Positions 25,149-34,072 of a stretch of 43,385 nucleotides of DNA are shown here, one piece after another. The DNA lies in assembly GCA_910577115.1 (NCBI GenBank), contig CAJTMC010000033.1:1-43385 (forward strand), written 5' to 3'. Below the pieces are notes generated by a model, which saw only the letters and a list, made by a program, of their open reading frames with translations, ran no database searches and was not told the DNA's origin. Source of the stretch: an uncultured Lachnospiraceae bacterium. GTDB taxonomy: Bacteria; Bacillota; Clostridia; Lachnospirales; Lachnospiraceae. The position numbers and the translations under genes were made by a program. The number at the start of each line of letters is the position of its first letter. Positions within the stretch are counted from its first letter, which is position 1.

Positions 25149-26444
25149 CTATTTATTTTTCAGCGGACTCTTTCTATAGATAATATCCTCTCTCGCGGGA
25201 CCGTTGCTCACAAGTGTAATCGGATATCCTATCTGCTCCTCGATAAACTCCACATATTTGCGGCAGTTTTCGGGCAGCTCGTCATAGTTTCTGATCCCCC
25301 TGATATCGCACTTCCAGCCGGGAAGTGTTGTAAGCACAGGCTTTGCCTTGTCAAGCTTTGCCGTAACGGGGAACTGCGTCGTCACCTCGCCGTCAATCTC
25401 ATATCCTGTACATACAGGAATTTCATCAAGATAACCTAACACATCAAGCACCGTAAAGCATACATCGGTTGTTCCCTGCAGGCGGCATCCATACTTTGAC
25501 GCCACGCAGTCAAACCAGCCCATACGTCTTGGACGTCCTGTCGTCGCGCCGTACTCTCCTCCATCTCCTCCGCGTCTTCTAAGCTCGTCTGCCTCGTCTC
25601 CAAAAATTTCGGAAACAAATGCACCCGCACCGACTGCTGAGGAATACGCTTTACAAACCGTATAAATCTCTTTAATTTCATAGGGCGGTATTCCCGCACC
25701 GATTGCACCGTAAGCCGCAAGCGTTGAAGAAGACGTTACCATCGGATAGATGCCATGATCCGGATCCTTTAACGTGCCAAGCTGTCCCTCGAGCAGAATA
25801 TTCTTTCCAGCCTTAATCGCCTCGTCAAGATATATCGAAACATCGCATACAAACGGCTTTATCATATCTCTGTATGTCAAAAGCGTTTCCAAAAGCTCCT
25901 TTTTATCAATTGCAGGCTTATGATACAAGTGCTCTAAAATCACATTTTTCTGCTCTGCGACGCGCGCAATCTTTTCTTTTAAAAGCGTCTCGTCAAAAAG
26001 CTCGCTCACCTGAAAGCCGATTTTCGCATATTTATCCGAATAAAAGGGAGCAATACCGGACTTTGTAGATCCAAAGGACTTTCCTCCAAGCCGCTCCTCC
26101 TCATACTGGTCAAACAGGATATGGTATGGCATCACAATCTGCGCCCTGTCCGAAACCAAAATGTTCGGCATGGGAACGTTCCTGTCTGTAATAGACTTAA
26201 TTTCCTCCATTAAAATAGGAATATTCAACGCAACGCCGTTTCCGATAATGCTGGTCGTGTGGTTATAAAATACGCCTGAAGGAAGTGTGTGAAGCGCAAA
26301 CTTTCCATAGTTGTTCACAATTGTGTGGCCTGCGTTTGCACCGCCCTGAAAACGGATAATTATGTCTGCCTCCTGTGCAAGCATATCCGTAATCTTGCCT
26401 TTTCCTTCGTCACCCCAATTTGCTCCTACTACTGCCTTTACCAT
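25149..26444 (-). CDS. purA: Adenylosuccinate synthetase
   Basis: A 431-residue GTP-dependent ligase converting IMP and aspartate to adenylosuccinate, the first committed step to AMP. The P-loop GDEGKGK is at 11-17, followed by RFQGGANAGHTIV, the conserved IMP-site region. Also seen are GQLGTLKDPDHGIYPMVTSS and TTGRPRRMGWFD. The C-terminal half is recognisable but includes variants (for example GPAREDIIY at the end), as in the shorter Clostridia-type PurA. It follows purB after a structured gap with its own weak promoter candidate. Confidence 0.95.
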   Translation of the reverse strand: MVKAVVGANWGDEGKGKITDMLAQEADIIIRFQGGANAGHTIVNNYGKFALHTLPSGVFYNHTTSIIGNGVALNIPILMEEIKSITDRNVPMPNILVSDRAQIVMPYHILFDQYEEERLGGKSFGSTKSGIAPFYSDKYAKIGFQVSELFDETLLKEKIARVAEQKNVILEHLYHKPAIDKKELLETLLTYRDMIKPFVCDVSIYLDEAIKAGKNILLEGQLGTLKDPDHGIYPMVTSSSTLAAYGAIGAGIPPYEIKEIYTVCKAYSSAVGAGAFVSEIFGDEADELRRRGGDGGEYGATTGRPRRMGWFDCVASKYGCRLQGTTDVCFTVLDVLGYLDEIPVCTGYEIDGEVTTQFPVTAKLDKAKPVLTTLPGWKCDIRGIRNYDELPENCRKYVEFIEEQIGYPITLVSNGPAREDIIYRKSPLKNK

Positions 26445-26498
26445 TCAAATCCCTCCGGTTCTTAAATAAAAAATAATTTATGTGCGTTTTCACGCCGT

Positions 26499-26527
26499 AT
26501 ATAATCATACAACTTTTTTTTGCTCAA
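26499..26527 (-). promoter_or_regulatory. Possible promoter of purA
   Basis: On the minus strand TTGAGC (26522-26527) and TTATAT (26499-26504) are 17 bases apart, about 55 bases before purA. The -35 box is poor, so support is modest. Confidence 0.35.
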
Positions 26528-26534
26528 GTAAAGA

Positions 26535-26600
26535 GCGTGAGAAGAACTTCTAATCACTTGCAGCAAAGGCTGCTTCGCGAAGAAGTTCTAAATCTCACGC
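26535..26600 (-). ncRNA. Structured element between purB and purA
   Basis: Outer arms GCGTGAGA/TCTCACGC (26593-26600 with 26535-26542) and next arms AGAACTTCT/AGAAGTTCT (26581-26589 with 26543-26551) form a 17-pair stem with a 3-base bulge. A smaller GCAGC/GCTGC hairpin sits in the loop. Only a weak T tract follows on the minus strand, so it is either a poor terminator of purB or a processing/stability element of the pur transcript. Confidence 0.5.
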
Positions 26601-26637
26601 AGGAAATACCCAAATTCGGGCATTCTCCACGATAACG

Positions 26638-28089
26638 CTACACATTAATTTCTGCCTTCATTCCAAGCTCCGCCTTATTTGCCTCAAGCACAGCCTTCAC
26701 CACTTTTTCAAGGAAATTGTCCACCTGAACCGGCGCGCGCCCCACGTATTTTGCAGGCTCCATTGTCAACTGTAACTGCTCTAATGTCAGGTTAAACTCT
26801 TTGTCCGCGGCAATCAGCTCTAAAAGATTATTCTCCTTACCCTCAACCTTGACGTTCTTTCCTGCCTCCATTGAGAGCGTGCGGATTTTCTCGTGAAGCT
26901 CCTGCCTGTTTCCGCCGTTCTTTACGGCATCCATCATAATATTTTCCGTCGCCATAAACGGCAGCTCGGCAAGCATATGCTTTGTAATGACCTTATCATA
27001 CACCACAAGCCCGTCCACAACATTCAGGCACAAATCCAAAATGCCGTCAACCGCAAGAAATCCCTCCGGAATGGACAAACGTTTGTTTGCAGAATCATCA
27101 AGCGTGCGCTCAAACCACTGTGTTGCCGATGTAATTGCAGGATTTAAGGCATCAATCATCACATACCTTGACAGCGAAGCGATTCGCTCGGAACGCATGG
27201 GATTTCTCTTATACGCCATTGCTGACGAACCAATCTGATTTTTCTCAAACGGCTCCTCGACTTCCTTTAAATGCTGCAACAGCCTGATATCATTTGACAT
27301 CTTGTGTGCGCTTGCCGCAATCCCTGCAAGGACATTTGCCACCCTTGTATCAACCTTTCTGGAATAGGTCTGCCCCGATACCGCATAGCACTCCGCAAAG
27401 CCCATTTTCCGCGCAATCATGGGATCAATTTTATCAATCGTCTCATTGTCGCCGTTAAACAATTCCAAAAAGCTTGCCTGCGTGCCCGTTGTACCCTTAG
27501 AGCCAAGCAGCTTCAAACTTTTCTGTACATACTCTAAGTCCTCCAAATCCATTAAAAATTCCTGCATCCAAAGCGTCGCGCGCTTTCCGACCGTCGTCGG
27601 CTGCGCCGGCTGAAAGTGCGTAAAGGCAAGCGTCGGCAGATTTTTATACTTGTCCGCAAATTTTGCAAGCTCGTCTATCACATTCACAAGCTTTTTATGC
27701 ACCAGCTTTAACGCCTCGTTCATCACAATAATATCCGTATTATCACCGACATAGCACGAGGTTGCCCCTAAATGAATGATGCCCGCTGCCTTCGGACATT
27801 GCTGCCCATATGCATACACATGGCTCATAACATCATGACGCACAATTCTTTCGCGCTCCCTTGCGACCTCATAATTGATATCCTCAGCATGTGCTTTTAA
27901 CTCGTCAATCTGTTCCTGCGAAATCACTGGCTTACCGTTCTCAGAAAGTCCAAGCTCCATCTCGGTTTCTGCAAGCGCAATCCAAAGCTTACGCCATGTT
28001 CTAAACTTCATATCCTGTGAAAAAATGTACTGCATTTCCTTGCTTGCATACCGTTCGGAAAGGGGGCTTGTATATCTGTCTGTGCTCAT
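26638..28089 (-). CDS. purB: Adenylosuccinate lyase
   Basis: A 483-residue fumarase-superfamily enzyme acting twice in purine synthesis: on SAICAR and on adenylosuccinate. The signature GSSAMAYKRNPMRSE carries the catalytic serine loop; IIHLGATSCYVGDNTDI and HFQPAQPTTVGKRA are the other two active-site segments. The ATG at 28089 (MSTDRYTSPLSERYASKEM) follows AAAAGGAG; the frame to 28119 is less likely. It sits 53 bases after purF. Confidence 0.95.
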   Translation of the reverse strand: MSTDRYTSPLSERYASKEMQYIFSQDMKFRTWRKLWIALAETEMELGLSENGKPVISQEQIDELKAHAEDINYEVARERERIVRHDVMSHVYAYGQQCPKAAGIIHLGATSCYVGDNTDIIVMNEALKLVHKKLVNVIDELAKFADKYKNLPTLAFTHFQPAQPTTVGKRATLWMQEFLMDLEDLEYVQKSLKLLGSKGTTGTQASFLELFNGDNETIDKIDPMIARKMGFAECYAVSGQTYSRKVDTRVANVLAGIAASAHKMSNDIRLLQHLKEVEEPFEKNQIGSSAMAYKRNPMRSERIASLSRYVMIDALNPAITSATQWFERTLDDSANKRLSIPEGFLAVDGILDLCLNVVDGLVVYDKVITKHMLAELPFMATENIMMDAVKNGGNRQELHEKIRTLSMEAGKNVKVEGKENNLLELIAADKEFNLTLEQLQLTMEPAKYVGRAPVQVDNFLEKVVKAVLEANKAELGMKAEINV

Positions 28090-28142
28090 ATTTCTAACTC
28101 CTTTTCTAATATATAACATATGTTATTTATTGTAATTCTCAT

Positions 28143-29630
28143 TTATGCGTCATACTGTCCGCGAATATCCTCCTTCGGCGGATCCATCGGATACTTTCCG
28201 TTAAAGCAGCCTGTACAGATGCCTAGTCCGCCTGCCATCTCCGGAAGCCGTTTGATGTCCAAATACCCAAGCGTATCCGCACCAATCATCTTTCTGATAT
28301 CCTCAATGGTTTTATTGTAAGCAATCAACTGTTCACGTGCCGGTACATCGGTTCCAAAATAACACGGCCATAAAAACGGCGGCGAGCTGATACGCACATG
28401 TACCTCGCGCGCTCCCGCTTCCCTTAACATTCTGACGATTCTGTCAGAAGTCGTTCCGCGCACAATCGAATCGTCAATCATAATCACGCGCTTTCCGTCT
28501 ACCGCTTCCCTTAAAACATTCAGCTTTACCTTCACACTTGACTCGCGGCTGCTCTGTTTTGGCTTAATAAAGGTTCTGCCGACATAGCCATTCTTGACAA
28601 ACGCCGTACCGTAAGGAATACCCGACTGAAGCGAATACCCAAGCGCCGCTGCGTTTCCCGACTCGGGAACACCAACCACAAGGTCTGCCTCCACCGGGGA
28701 ATCCATCGCGAGAAACCTTCCTGCCTGTAACCTTGACGCATATACACTCACTCCGTCAATGTGACTGTCCGGTCTTGCAAAATAAATGTACTCAAAAACA
28801 CACCGCGCCTCCTGCTCCTTTGGAAGCGCTCTCGATAAATCGGAGATAATCCCACCGTCAGGTGTTATCGTCACTGTTTCTCCGGGAAGCACGTCACGCA
28901 CAAACTCCGCGCCTATGGTATCAAGCGCACAAGTTTCCGAAGTGATAATATAACTGTTTTCACGCTTTCCGATGCAGAGTGGTCTGAATCCATACGGATC
29001 ACGTGCACCGATCAGTTTCCGCGGGCTCATTACCACAAGCGAATAAGCTCCTTTTATCTTTTGACACGCTCTGTTTACCGCATCTTCTACGTTCTTTGTA
29101 TTCAACCGCTCCCTTGCGATATGATACGCAATCACCTCAGAATCAATCGTCGTCTGAAAAATGGCGCCCGTATACTCCAAATCGTGGCGCAATTCCGCAG
29201 CATTGACCAAATTTCCATTATGCGCAAGCGCAAGCGTGCCTTTCACGTAATTGAGCACCAGCGGCTGCGCATTCTCACGCGTCGATGCACCTGCCGTTGA
29301 ATAGCGCACATGTCCGACGCCGATATCGCCTTTCATACGTTCCAAATGCTCCGGCTCAAACACCTCATTGACAAGTCCCATTCCCTTATGCGACGTAACT
29401 TTCCCCTTTGGGCCGCTTGTCTCGCTCACCGCAATGCCGCAGCTCTCCTGCCCTCTGTGCTGCAGGGCAAACAGTCCGTAATAGACTGTAGATGCCACAT
29501 CATTTCCGTCAAAATCATAGATGCCAAAAACGCCGCACTCCTCTTTAAGACCTGTTTCAGCAAGCCTTCTTTCTGTTTCTTCTATGCTCAAATTGAGCAT
29601 GCCTATATTGGACATGTCTTCATTATACAT
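28143..29630 (-). CDS. purF: Amidophosphoribosyltransferase
   Basis: A 495-residue enzyme making phosphoribosylamine, the first step of de novo purine synthesis. The N-terminal nucleophile is C32 in LKEECGVFGIYDF, so a propeptide of about 31 residues must be removed. FALQHRGQESCGIAVS and GHVRYSTAG belong to the amidotransferase half; the PRPP motif is VIMIDDSIVRGTTSDRIV. Cysteines near the C-terminus (GIPYGTAFVKNGY... then LGICTGCFNGKYP) resemble those binding the iron-sulfur cluster in the Bacillus-type enzyme, suggesting oxygen sensitivity. AGGAG lies 10 bases before the ATG. It is 18 bases after purC. Confidence 0.95.
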   Translation of the reverse strand: MYNEDMSNIGMLNLSIEETERRLAETGLKEECGVFGIYDFDGNDVASTVYYGLFALQHRGQESCGIAVSETSGPKGKVTSHKGMGLVNEVFEPEHLERMKGDIGVGHVRYSTAGASTRENAQPLVLNYVKGTLALAHNGNLVNAAELRHDLEYTGAIFQTTIDSEVIAYHIARERLNTKNVEDAVNRACQKIKGAYSLVVMSPRKLIGARDPYGFRPLCIGKRENSYIITSETCALDTIGAEFVRDVLPGETVTITPDGGIISDLSRALPKEQEARCVFEYIYFARPDSHIDGVSVYASRLQAGRFLAMDSPVEADLVVGVPESGNAAALGYSLQSGIPYGTAFVKNGYVGRTFIKPKQSSRESSVKVKLNVLREAVDGKRVIMIDDSIVRGTTSDRIVRMLREAGAREVHVRISSPPFLWPCYFGTDVPAREQLIAYNKTIEDIRKMIGADTLGYLDIKRLPEMAGGLGICTGCFNGKYPMDPPKEDIRGQYDA

Positions 29631-29647
29631 TGCTTCTGCGCTCCTGA

Positions 29648-30520
29648 TTACTCAAATTCTTTCCCGGTAAGAAGCACAAATGCCTCCTTATACTTGTCAA
29701 CGGTCTTTGTCACAACCTCTGCGGGAAGCAGGTAATCACTGTCCGGATTTGCCTTAAGCCAGTCTCTTACAAACTGCTTGTCGAAAGAAGGCTGTCCTTT
29801 TCCTGCCTCATATCCTTCTAACGGCCAAAAACGAGAGCTGTCTGGCGTAAGCATCTCGTCGCCAAGCACAATGTTTCCGTTCTCGTCAAGACCAAACTCA
29901 AACTTGGTATCTGCAATAATAATGCCCTTGCTATATGCATAATCCGCACACTTCTTGTAAAGTGCAAGAGTTGCGTCTTTTATCTTTGTCGCATATTCCG
30001 CACCATGTCCCGGGAATTTTTCCTCAAGCACTTCAATACTTCTCTCAAAAGAAATATTCTCGTCATGTAAACCGATTTCCGCCTTTGTGCTGGGTGTATA
30101 GATTGCCTCCGGCAGCTTCTCGGACTCCTTTAAGCCCTCCGGCAGCCTGATTCCGCAGACCGTACCGTTTTCCTGATAGCTTGCCCAGCCGCTTCCTGTA
30201 ATATACCCACGCACAATGCACTCAATCGGCAGCATCTCTAGCTTTTTGCACATCATGCTGTTTCCGTCAAACCGGTCATTTTGGAAGAACTTTGGCATGT
30301 CCTTTACATCTACGGAAAGCATGTGGTTTGGTACAACATCTTTTGTAAAATCAAACCAAAATTTCGACATCTGTGTAAGAATCGACCCTTTCTTAGCAAT
30401 TTTATTTTTCAAAATCACATCAAAAGCCGATATTCTGTCGGTTGCCACGATAATCAGGCTGTCCCCATTGTCATAAACCTCACGTACCTTACCTTCTTTA
30501 ATTGGTGCAAATTCCTGCAT
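29648..30520 (-). CDS. purC: SAICAR synthetase
   Basis: A 290-residue ATP-dependent ligase joining CAIR and aspartate. The N-terminal block GKVREVYDNGDSLIIVATDR is the ATP-binding start of the family; GYITGSGWASYQENGTVCGI and IADTKFEFGLDENGNI complete the active site. The length matches the longer, eukaryote-like PurC group rather than the 240-residue type. GGAGG lies 5 bases before the ATG at 30520; the frame to 30577 crosses the 5' hairpin and is rejected. It opens the purC-purF-purB unit. Confidence 0.94.
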   Translation of the reverse strand: MQEFAPIKEGKVREVYDNGDSLIIVATDRISAFDVILKNKIAKKGSILTQMSKFWFDFTKDVVPNHMLSVDVKDMPKFFQNDRFDGNSMMCKKLEMLPIECIVRGYITGSGWASYQENGTVCGIRLPEGLKESEKLPEAIYTPSTKAEIGLHDENISFERSIEVLEEKFPGHGAEYATKIKDATLALYKKCADYAYSKGIIIADTKFEFGLDENGNIVLGDEMLTPDSSRFWPLEGYEAGKGQPSFDKQFVRDWLKANPDSDYLLPAEVVTKTVDKYKEAFVLLTGKEFE

Positions 30521-30662
30521 TTTTTCCTCCATTCCGCCAAACCTGTGCCGTTGCGGCACAAATCCAGACTGCTCCATCTTTTTTATGCAACTTTTTAAAA
30601 ATCAATAAAGTTGCAGCCATTTTGAACGCCATAGCGCACAATCTCAAAATAACCACAACTGT

Positions 30663-30691
30663 ATCATACCGAGTCTTTTCTTTTTATGCAA
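30663..30691 (-). promoter_or_regulatory. Promoter of the purC-purF-purB unit
   Basis: On the minus strand TTGCAT (30686-30691) and TATGAT (30663-30668) are 17 bases apart. The -35 box overlaps the stop codon of the preceding gene. A hairpin with 7-base arms (30544-30550, 30554-30560) lies in the leader before the purC ribosome binding site; its role is unknown. Confidence 0.6.
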
Positions 30692-31865
30692 GTGCTTTTT
30701 CGTAATCCGCCACCAAATCGAGGATTTTTTCCGCGTATTCCGGATATTTTTCGACAATATCCTGCACCTCGCCCTGCGCCTCCTGTGCGGCCTTTGCGTT
30801 GTACTCCATTTGTTTTCTGAGCTTTTGGCGCCTGATAATCAGATTGTGTCTGATTTCAACCATTTCCTTGCTGTCAATCAACGCCTGCGCCTGACGAAGC
30901 CACCTGCCCGGATCCTGTATTCTGCATCGCTGGAGCAGACTGATCAGCGCCGTCTGATTCTCGTCCATATCCTCCTGCATCTTCTTTTCTTCCTCGCGCC
31001 GATTGGTCTCCTCAATATATTTGTCCCAAAGCTTTTTAAGCTCGACCGAGCTGTCCACTTCGTATTTCACATATAAATATTCCAAAAGGTTTGTATTGTT
31101 TACATAACGTATCTTGACTGTATTTTGCAAAAGCACAAGCTTATTGATCGCTTTTTCCACCTTCACAAGCTCTCTTTGGGAATCGTGAAATTTAACATAC
31201 ACAAACGTCAGCGTCGCCGCCGCAATGACTATCGCAATCGCATATCCCAGTGTCACGTCAAGGTTCATCCACATCCTGATAAACGAGAGGAACAAAATCA
31301 GAAACAGCATGGAGCTTACGCAGATAACCGTAATACCCTTCATATTTTTCTGCGAATTCACAAGCTCGTTGCGTCTGAAATAATAGGCGTGACGCTCGCC
31401 GTCAAGTCTGCCCAAATCTTTCTTGACAACGACCTGATATTCCTCCGCCTCCTTAAGCTTATGATATCCGTCAGGCATATACTGCTCAATGCGCTCCATA
31501 TGATTAAACTCCGACTCCGGCATAAGCCCCTTACGCTCTTCAAGTTTTTCCTTATTGCCCTCAAGCTCCACGATTTTCTTCGCATACCCCCTGAGCTTTT
31601 CCTTAAGCTCCGGTGAAAGCGCCTCAACCTCCTCGATATCCGTCAGATAAGACGTTACCAAATTGTATTCTCCGCCTAATGTGTCAAGTTCCTCAGATGC
31701 CTCCGACATCTGTGCCAAACATGCCTTAATATATTCCTCCCGCTGCAGGCCGTCATGCATATCAACGCCGTCGCGGCTTAAGCTTGCTTCGCCCCACTCT
31801 CCGTCATATTCATATTCATCATTATCTTTTAAAAAGAACCGCTTAATTTTTCCTAATAATCCCAT
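30684..31865 (-). CDS. Coiled-coil membrane protein of the DUF5716/DUF5717 cluster
   Basis: A 393-residue protein I cannot assign to a named family. The N-terminus is short, basic then acidic (MGLLGKIKRFFLKDNDEYEY). Residues about 40-170 are charged and helical with heptad-like spacing (coiled coil). Two hydrophobic segments follow, about 176-198 and 202-225, separated by a very short turn, so both flanks should lie on the same side, probably the cytoplasm. From about 228 to the end the chain is again long, charged and helical. This hairpin-in-membrane layout suits an anchor for a cytoplasmic complex. It is the last of four genes, 22 bases after the TPR gene, with GGGAG before the ATG. Confidence 0.8.
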   Translation of the reverse strand: MGLLGKIKRFFLKDNDEYEYDGEWGEASLSRDGVDMHDGLQREEYIKACLAQMSEASEELDTLGGEYNLVTSYLTDIEEVEALSPELKEKLRGYAKKIVELEGNKEKLEERKGLMPESEFNHMERIEQYMPDGYHKLKEAEEYQVVVKKDLGRLDGERHAYYFRRNELVNSQKNMKGITVICVSSMLFLILFLSFIRMWMNLDVTLGYAIAIVIAAATLTFVYVKFHDSQRELVKVEKAINKLVLLQNTVKIRYVNNTNLLEYLYVKYEVDSSVELKKLWDKYIEETNRREEEKKMQEDMDENQTALISLLQRCRIQDPGRWLRQAQALIDSKEMVEIRHNLIIRRQKLRKQMEYNAKAAQEAQGEVQDIVEKYPEYAEKILDLVADYEKALA

Positions 31866-31887
31866 GAAAAACTCCCCCTATATTTCA

Positions 31888-32721
31888 TTATTCCTTTGTC
31901 TGACGCCTGTAATCCTTTTTCAGCTGCACAATCAGCTCACCCATACGTTTATGGTAACCCTCCCTGTCTACCGACGCTTTTAATTTTGCAAGCTCCATAA
32001 CAAGCTGCCGCTCTTTGGACTGCTCCCACTTACTTTGCGCCGCCAAAAGAAGCTCCTCTGCGCGCATAAAATCCTGCTCCCATTCAGGATTCTCCCTTTG
32101 GAAACCGCCAAACGCATAATCCGAAAGGGACATTTTCTTTGCCAGTATGTATGCAAGCCGCGTCTGGCTGTCCGGATTTAGCGTGTATGACCGATAATAA
32201 AGCTCCGCCGCCTCCTCATATGCAAAGTCCATTGCATAGATTGACGCCATATTGTAGTACATCAGTGCTCTTCCCGTATCGTCCGTTGCGGAAAGATAAT
32301 CCACAAGCTCCGAATAAATGGAAAGCGCCTGCCGGAACCGTCCCTGCTGGTATAAGTATTCCGCACGTTTTTTGTACCGCTGCGTCGTGGTAAACGACGA
32401 CTGTTCCTTTAAGATGCGCTCAACACGTTTTACCGTCCCCGCATCATACATGCCCGTCCGTTCGAGAATCGTAGTCACAAAGGCAGATACGGAAACATGC
32501 TTTCTGACATAAACGTCCAGCTCATCCGCAAGCTCCGCCAGTCCGCATTCTTTTCGAATCCATGCCACAAGCTCCGCCGATACTACCGACTCGTCAAGCA
32601 AATGCACACGCTCCAAAAAATAATAGCATAATTCTTCTATAGAATAAAGTGATATATCCAAAAACTTTACATAAAACGGATTTTGGGCATATTTTCCAAC
32701 GCACAAACACACGTTATTCAT
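31888..32721 (-). CDS. TPR-containing protein of the DUF5716/DUF5717 cluster
   Basis: A 277-residue soluble protein. The N-terminal half begins MNNVCLCVGKYAQNPFYV and contains a helical region with YSIEELCYYFLERVHLL. From about residue 120, tetratricopeptide-like helical pairs are visible: RAEYLYQQGRFRQALSIYSE, then ALMYYNMASIYAMDFAYEEA followed by AELYYRSYTLNPDSQTRLAY. TPR modules bind partner peptides and often the tails of Hsp70-like chaperones. The ATG at 32721 overlaps the stop of the upstream gene (TGATG), indicating translational coupling. I chose it over 32757 because GGAGG precedes it. The exact family is unknown to me. Confidence 0.8.
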   Translation of the reverse strand: MNNVCLCVGKYAQNPFYVKFLDISLYSIEELCYYFLERVHLLDESVVSAELVAWIRKECGLAELADELDVYVRKHVSVSAFVTTILERTGMYDAGTVKRVERILKEQSSFTTTQRYKKRAEYLYQQGRFRQALSIYSELVDYLSATDDTGRALMYYNMASIYAMDFAYEEAAELYYRSYTLNPDSQTRLAYILAKKMSLSDYAFGGFQRENPEWEQDFMRAEELLLAAQSKWEQSKERQLVMELAKLKASVDREGYHKRMGELIVQLKKDYRRQTKE

Positions 32722-34040
32722 CAGCTTATAACCTCCAGCGGCAGACATTCCCTCCACATTCTACCTGTAGACGGAAAGAACTCTCCAAAGCCCTTGTCTG
32801 TTATTTCGATCTGAACAGCCTGTGAATCCTCCATAAAAAACCGAAGCCCCACCCTGTTTGTCTTATTTCCACGCACCTTCAAACCCTCAAGCGATATTTT
32901 GGCAAGCCGTGTCTTGCTCCCGTCAACAGGGGCAATATTTAATGTAAAGGTATTATTTTTTGTCAGCATCACATCAAACTCACGCTTTGCATCATACCAG
33001 TTTGTACCTGCATTAAGAATCGGAAAGTAAATTTCCTCCTGCCCTCTGTCACAAGTCATGCCGATATTGGCACGCAGCTTGTCATCTGACAGGTAGACAT
33101 AAGAAGTGGAGAGCGTCGATGGAAACACCTTTTCCCGCGCCCCATAACAGGCTCCCTTGCTGAACAGGTTGTTTCCCTGAAACACCCGCCGTTCCCGACA
33201 CAGAAACCGCAGGGATTCCTTACACCATTCCCTCGAAAAATAATCCCCCAATAAAAATACAGATGTTATGTTATGCTTTTCGCACTGTTTCTTTGCGATT
33301 TCGAAAAGCTCTGCGTCAAGCTGCCTGTAGAATGCATTCTTTGCGGCCTCCTGCTTTTTCGATATATCAACCGGTTTCATTTCGGGAAACAAATCCGATT
33401 CAATAAAGCAGGCGACCGGATTCGTTTTCCGGTTCATTTGCAGCAGATAGCTTTTCATGCCGTCACTGCGGTAATCATACAAAAGTACATCATGAATCCA
33501 CATTTCCCCCGGCTGATGAATCATATACTGGAAAAAGCAGTCCTCATGGCTGAGAAAGTACAGGCGTTTCTCATTGAAACCTGCCTGCTGCGCAGCCTTT
33601 TTTACATTTTCCATCAACTGGCTGTTCATATCACGCATCGTAAACGCTATGGCTTCAATATCCTCCGTCCTTACGTACAGTGATAAAATAGCAAGTGTTT
33701 TTCTAATAAACACCGCAAGCAAAACGTCTGCCGTAATGTCCTCGTCTTCTACTTTCACCGACACATTGTTTTTTGCCAAAAGCACCAAATCCTCTACAAG
33801 GATACCCTTTCCTTCTGAAACGTCCTTCAACGCTTCCGCCCCGATGCTCCATGCAGCGGCCTCGTCCGCCCCATGCCTTCTGCTCAAAACGGTGGGAATA
33901 TTATACTGCTCCTCTCCCATTACAAGGCTCATCGTGTCGGGCATGCTCTGATCCGCCCTGCAATAACTAATCTGCGCGTAATCGTTCCCCAAGTCAAAGC
34001 CCACTACGGCCTTATTCTTCCTCAACATGTCTGCAAACAT
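32721..34040 (-). CDS. Divergent Hsp70/actin-fold protein (DUF5716-like)
   Basis: A 439-residue protein I recall as DUF5716. It follows the Hsp70 plan. Residues 12-18 (VVGFDLG) match the first phosphate motif. YNIPTVLS with WSIGAEAL (47-70) corresponds to the segment after it. AIAFTMRDMNSQLMENVKKA with AQQAGF (130-155) matches the Hsp70 helix after VTVPAYF. The second phosphate region is VLLYDYRSDG (185-194), lacking the usual glycines. VFLLGDYFSREW (261-272) and FSKGACYGA (293-301) match the adenosine motif and final helix. Residues about 320-439 are beta-rich, like a substrate-binding domain. Loss of canonical phosphate glycines makes ATPase activity uncertain. No signal peptide. It lies 33 bases after the 1208-residue gene. 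Confidence 0.82.
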   Translation of the reverse strand: MFADMLRKNKAVVGFDLGNDYAQISYCRADQSMPDTMSLVMGEEQYNIPTVLSRRHGADEAAAWSIGAEALKDVSEGKGILVEDLVLLAKNNVSVKVEDEDITADVLLAVFIRKTLAILSLYVRTEDIEAIAFTMRDMNSQLMENVKKAAQQAGFNEKRLYFLSHEDCFFQYMIHQPGEMWIHDVLLYDYRSDGMKSYLLQMNRKTNPVACFIESDLFPEMKPVDISKKQEAAKNAFYRQLDAELFEIAKKQCEKHNITSVFLLGDYFSREWCKESLRFLCRERRVFQGNNLFSKGACYGAREKVFPSTLSTSYVYLSDDKLRANIGMTCDRGQEEIYFPILNAGTNWYDAKREFDVMLTKNNTFTLNIAPVDGSKTRLAKISLEGLKVRGNKTNRVGLRFFMEDSQAVQIEITDKGFGEFFPSTGRMWRECLPLEVIS

Positions 34041-34072
34041 TTCTACCCTTACTCCCCTTTATCGTGTTCCCC

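Noticed and set aside
30544..30560. Hairpin in the purC leader
   Set aside because: No T run, so not a terminator, and too small to call a riboswitch; mentioned under the promoter only.
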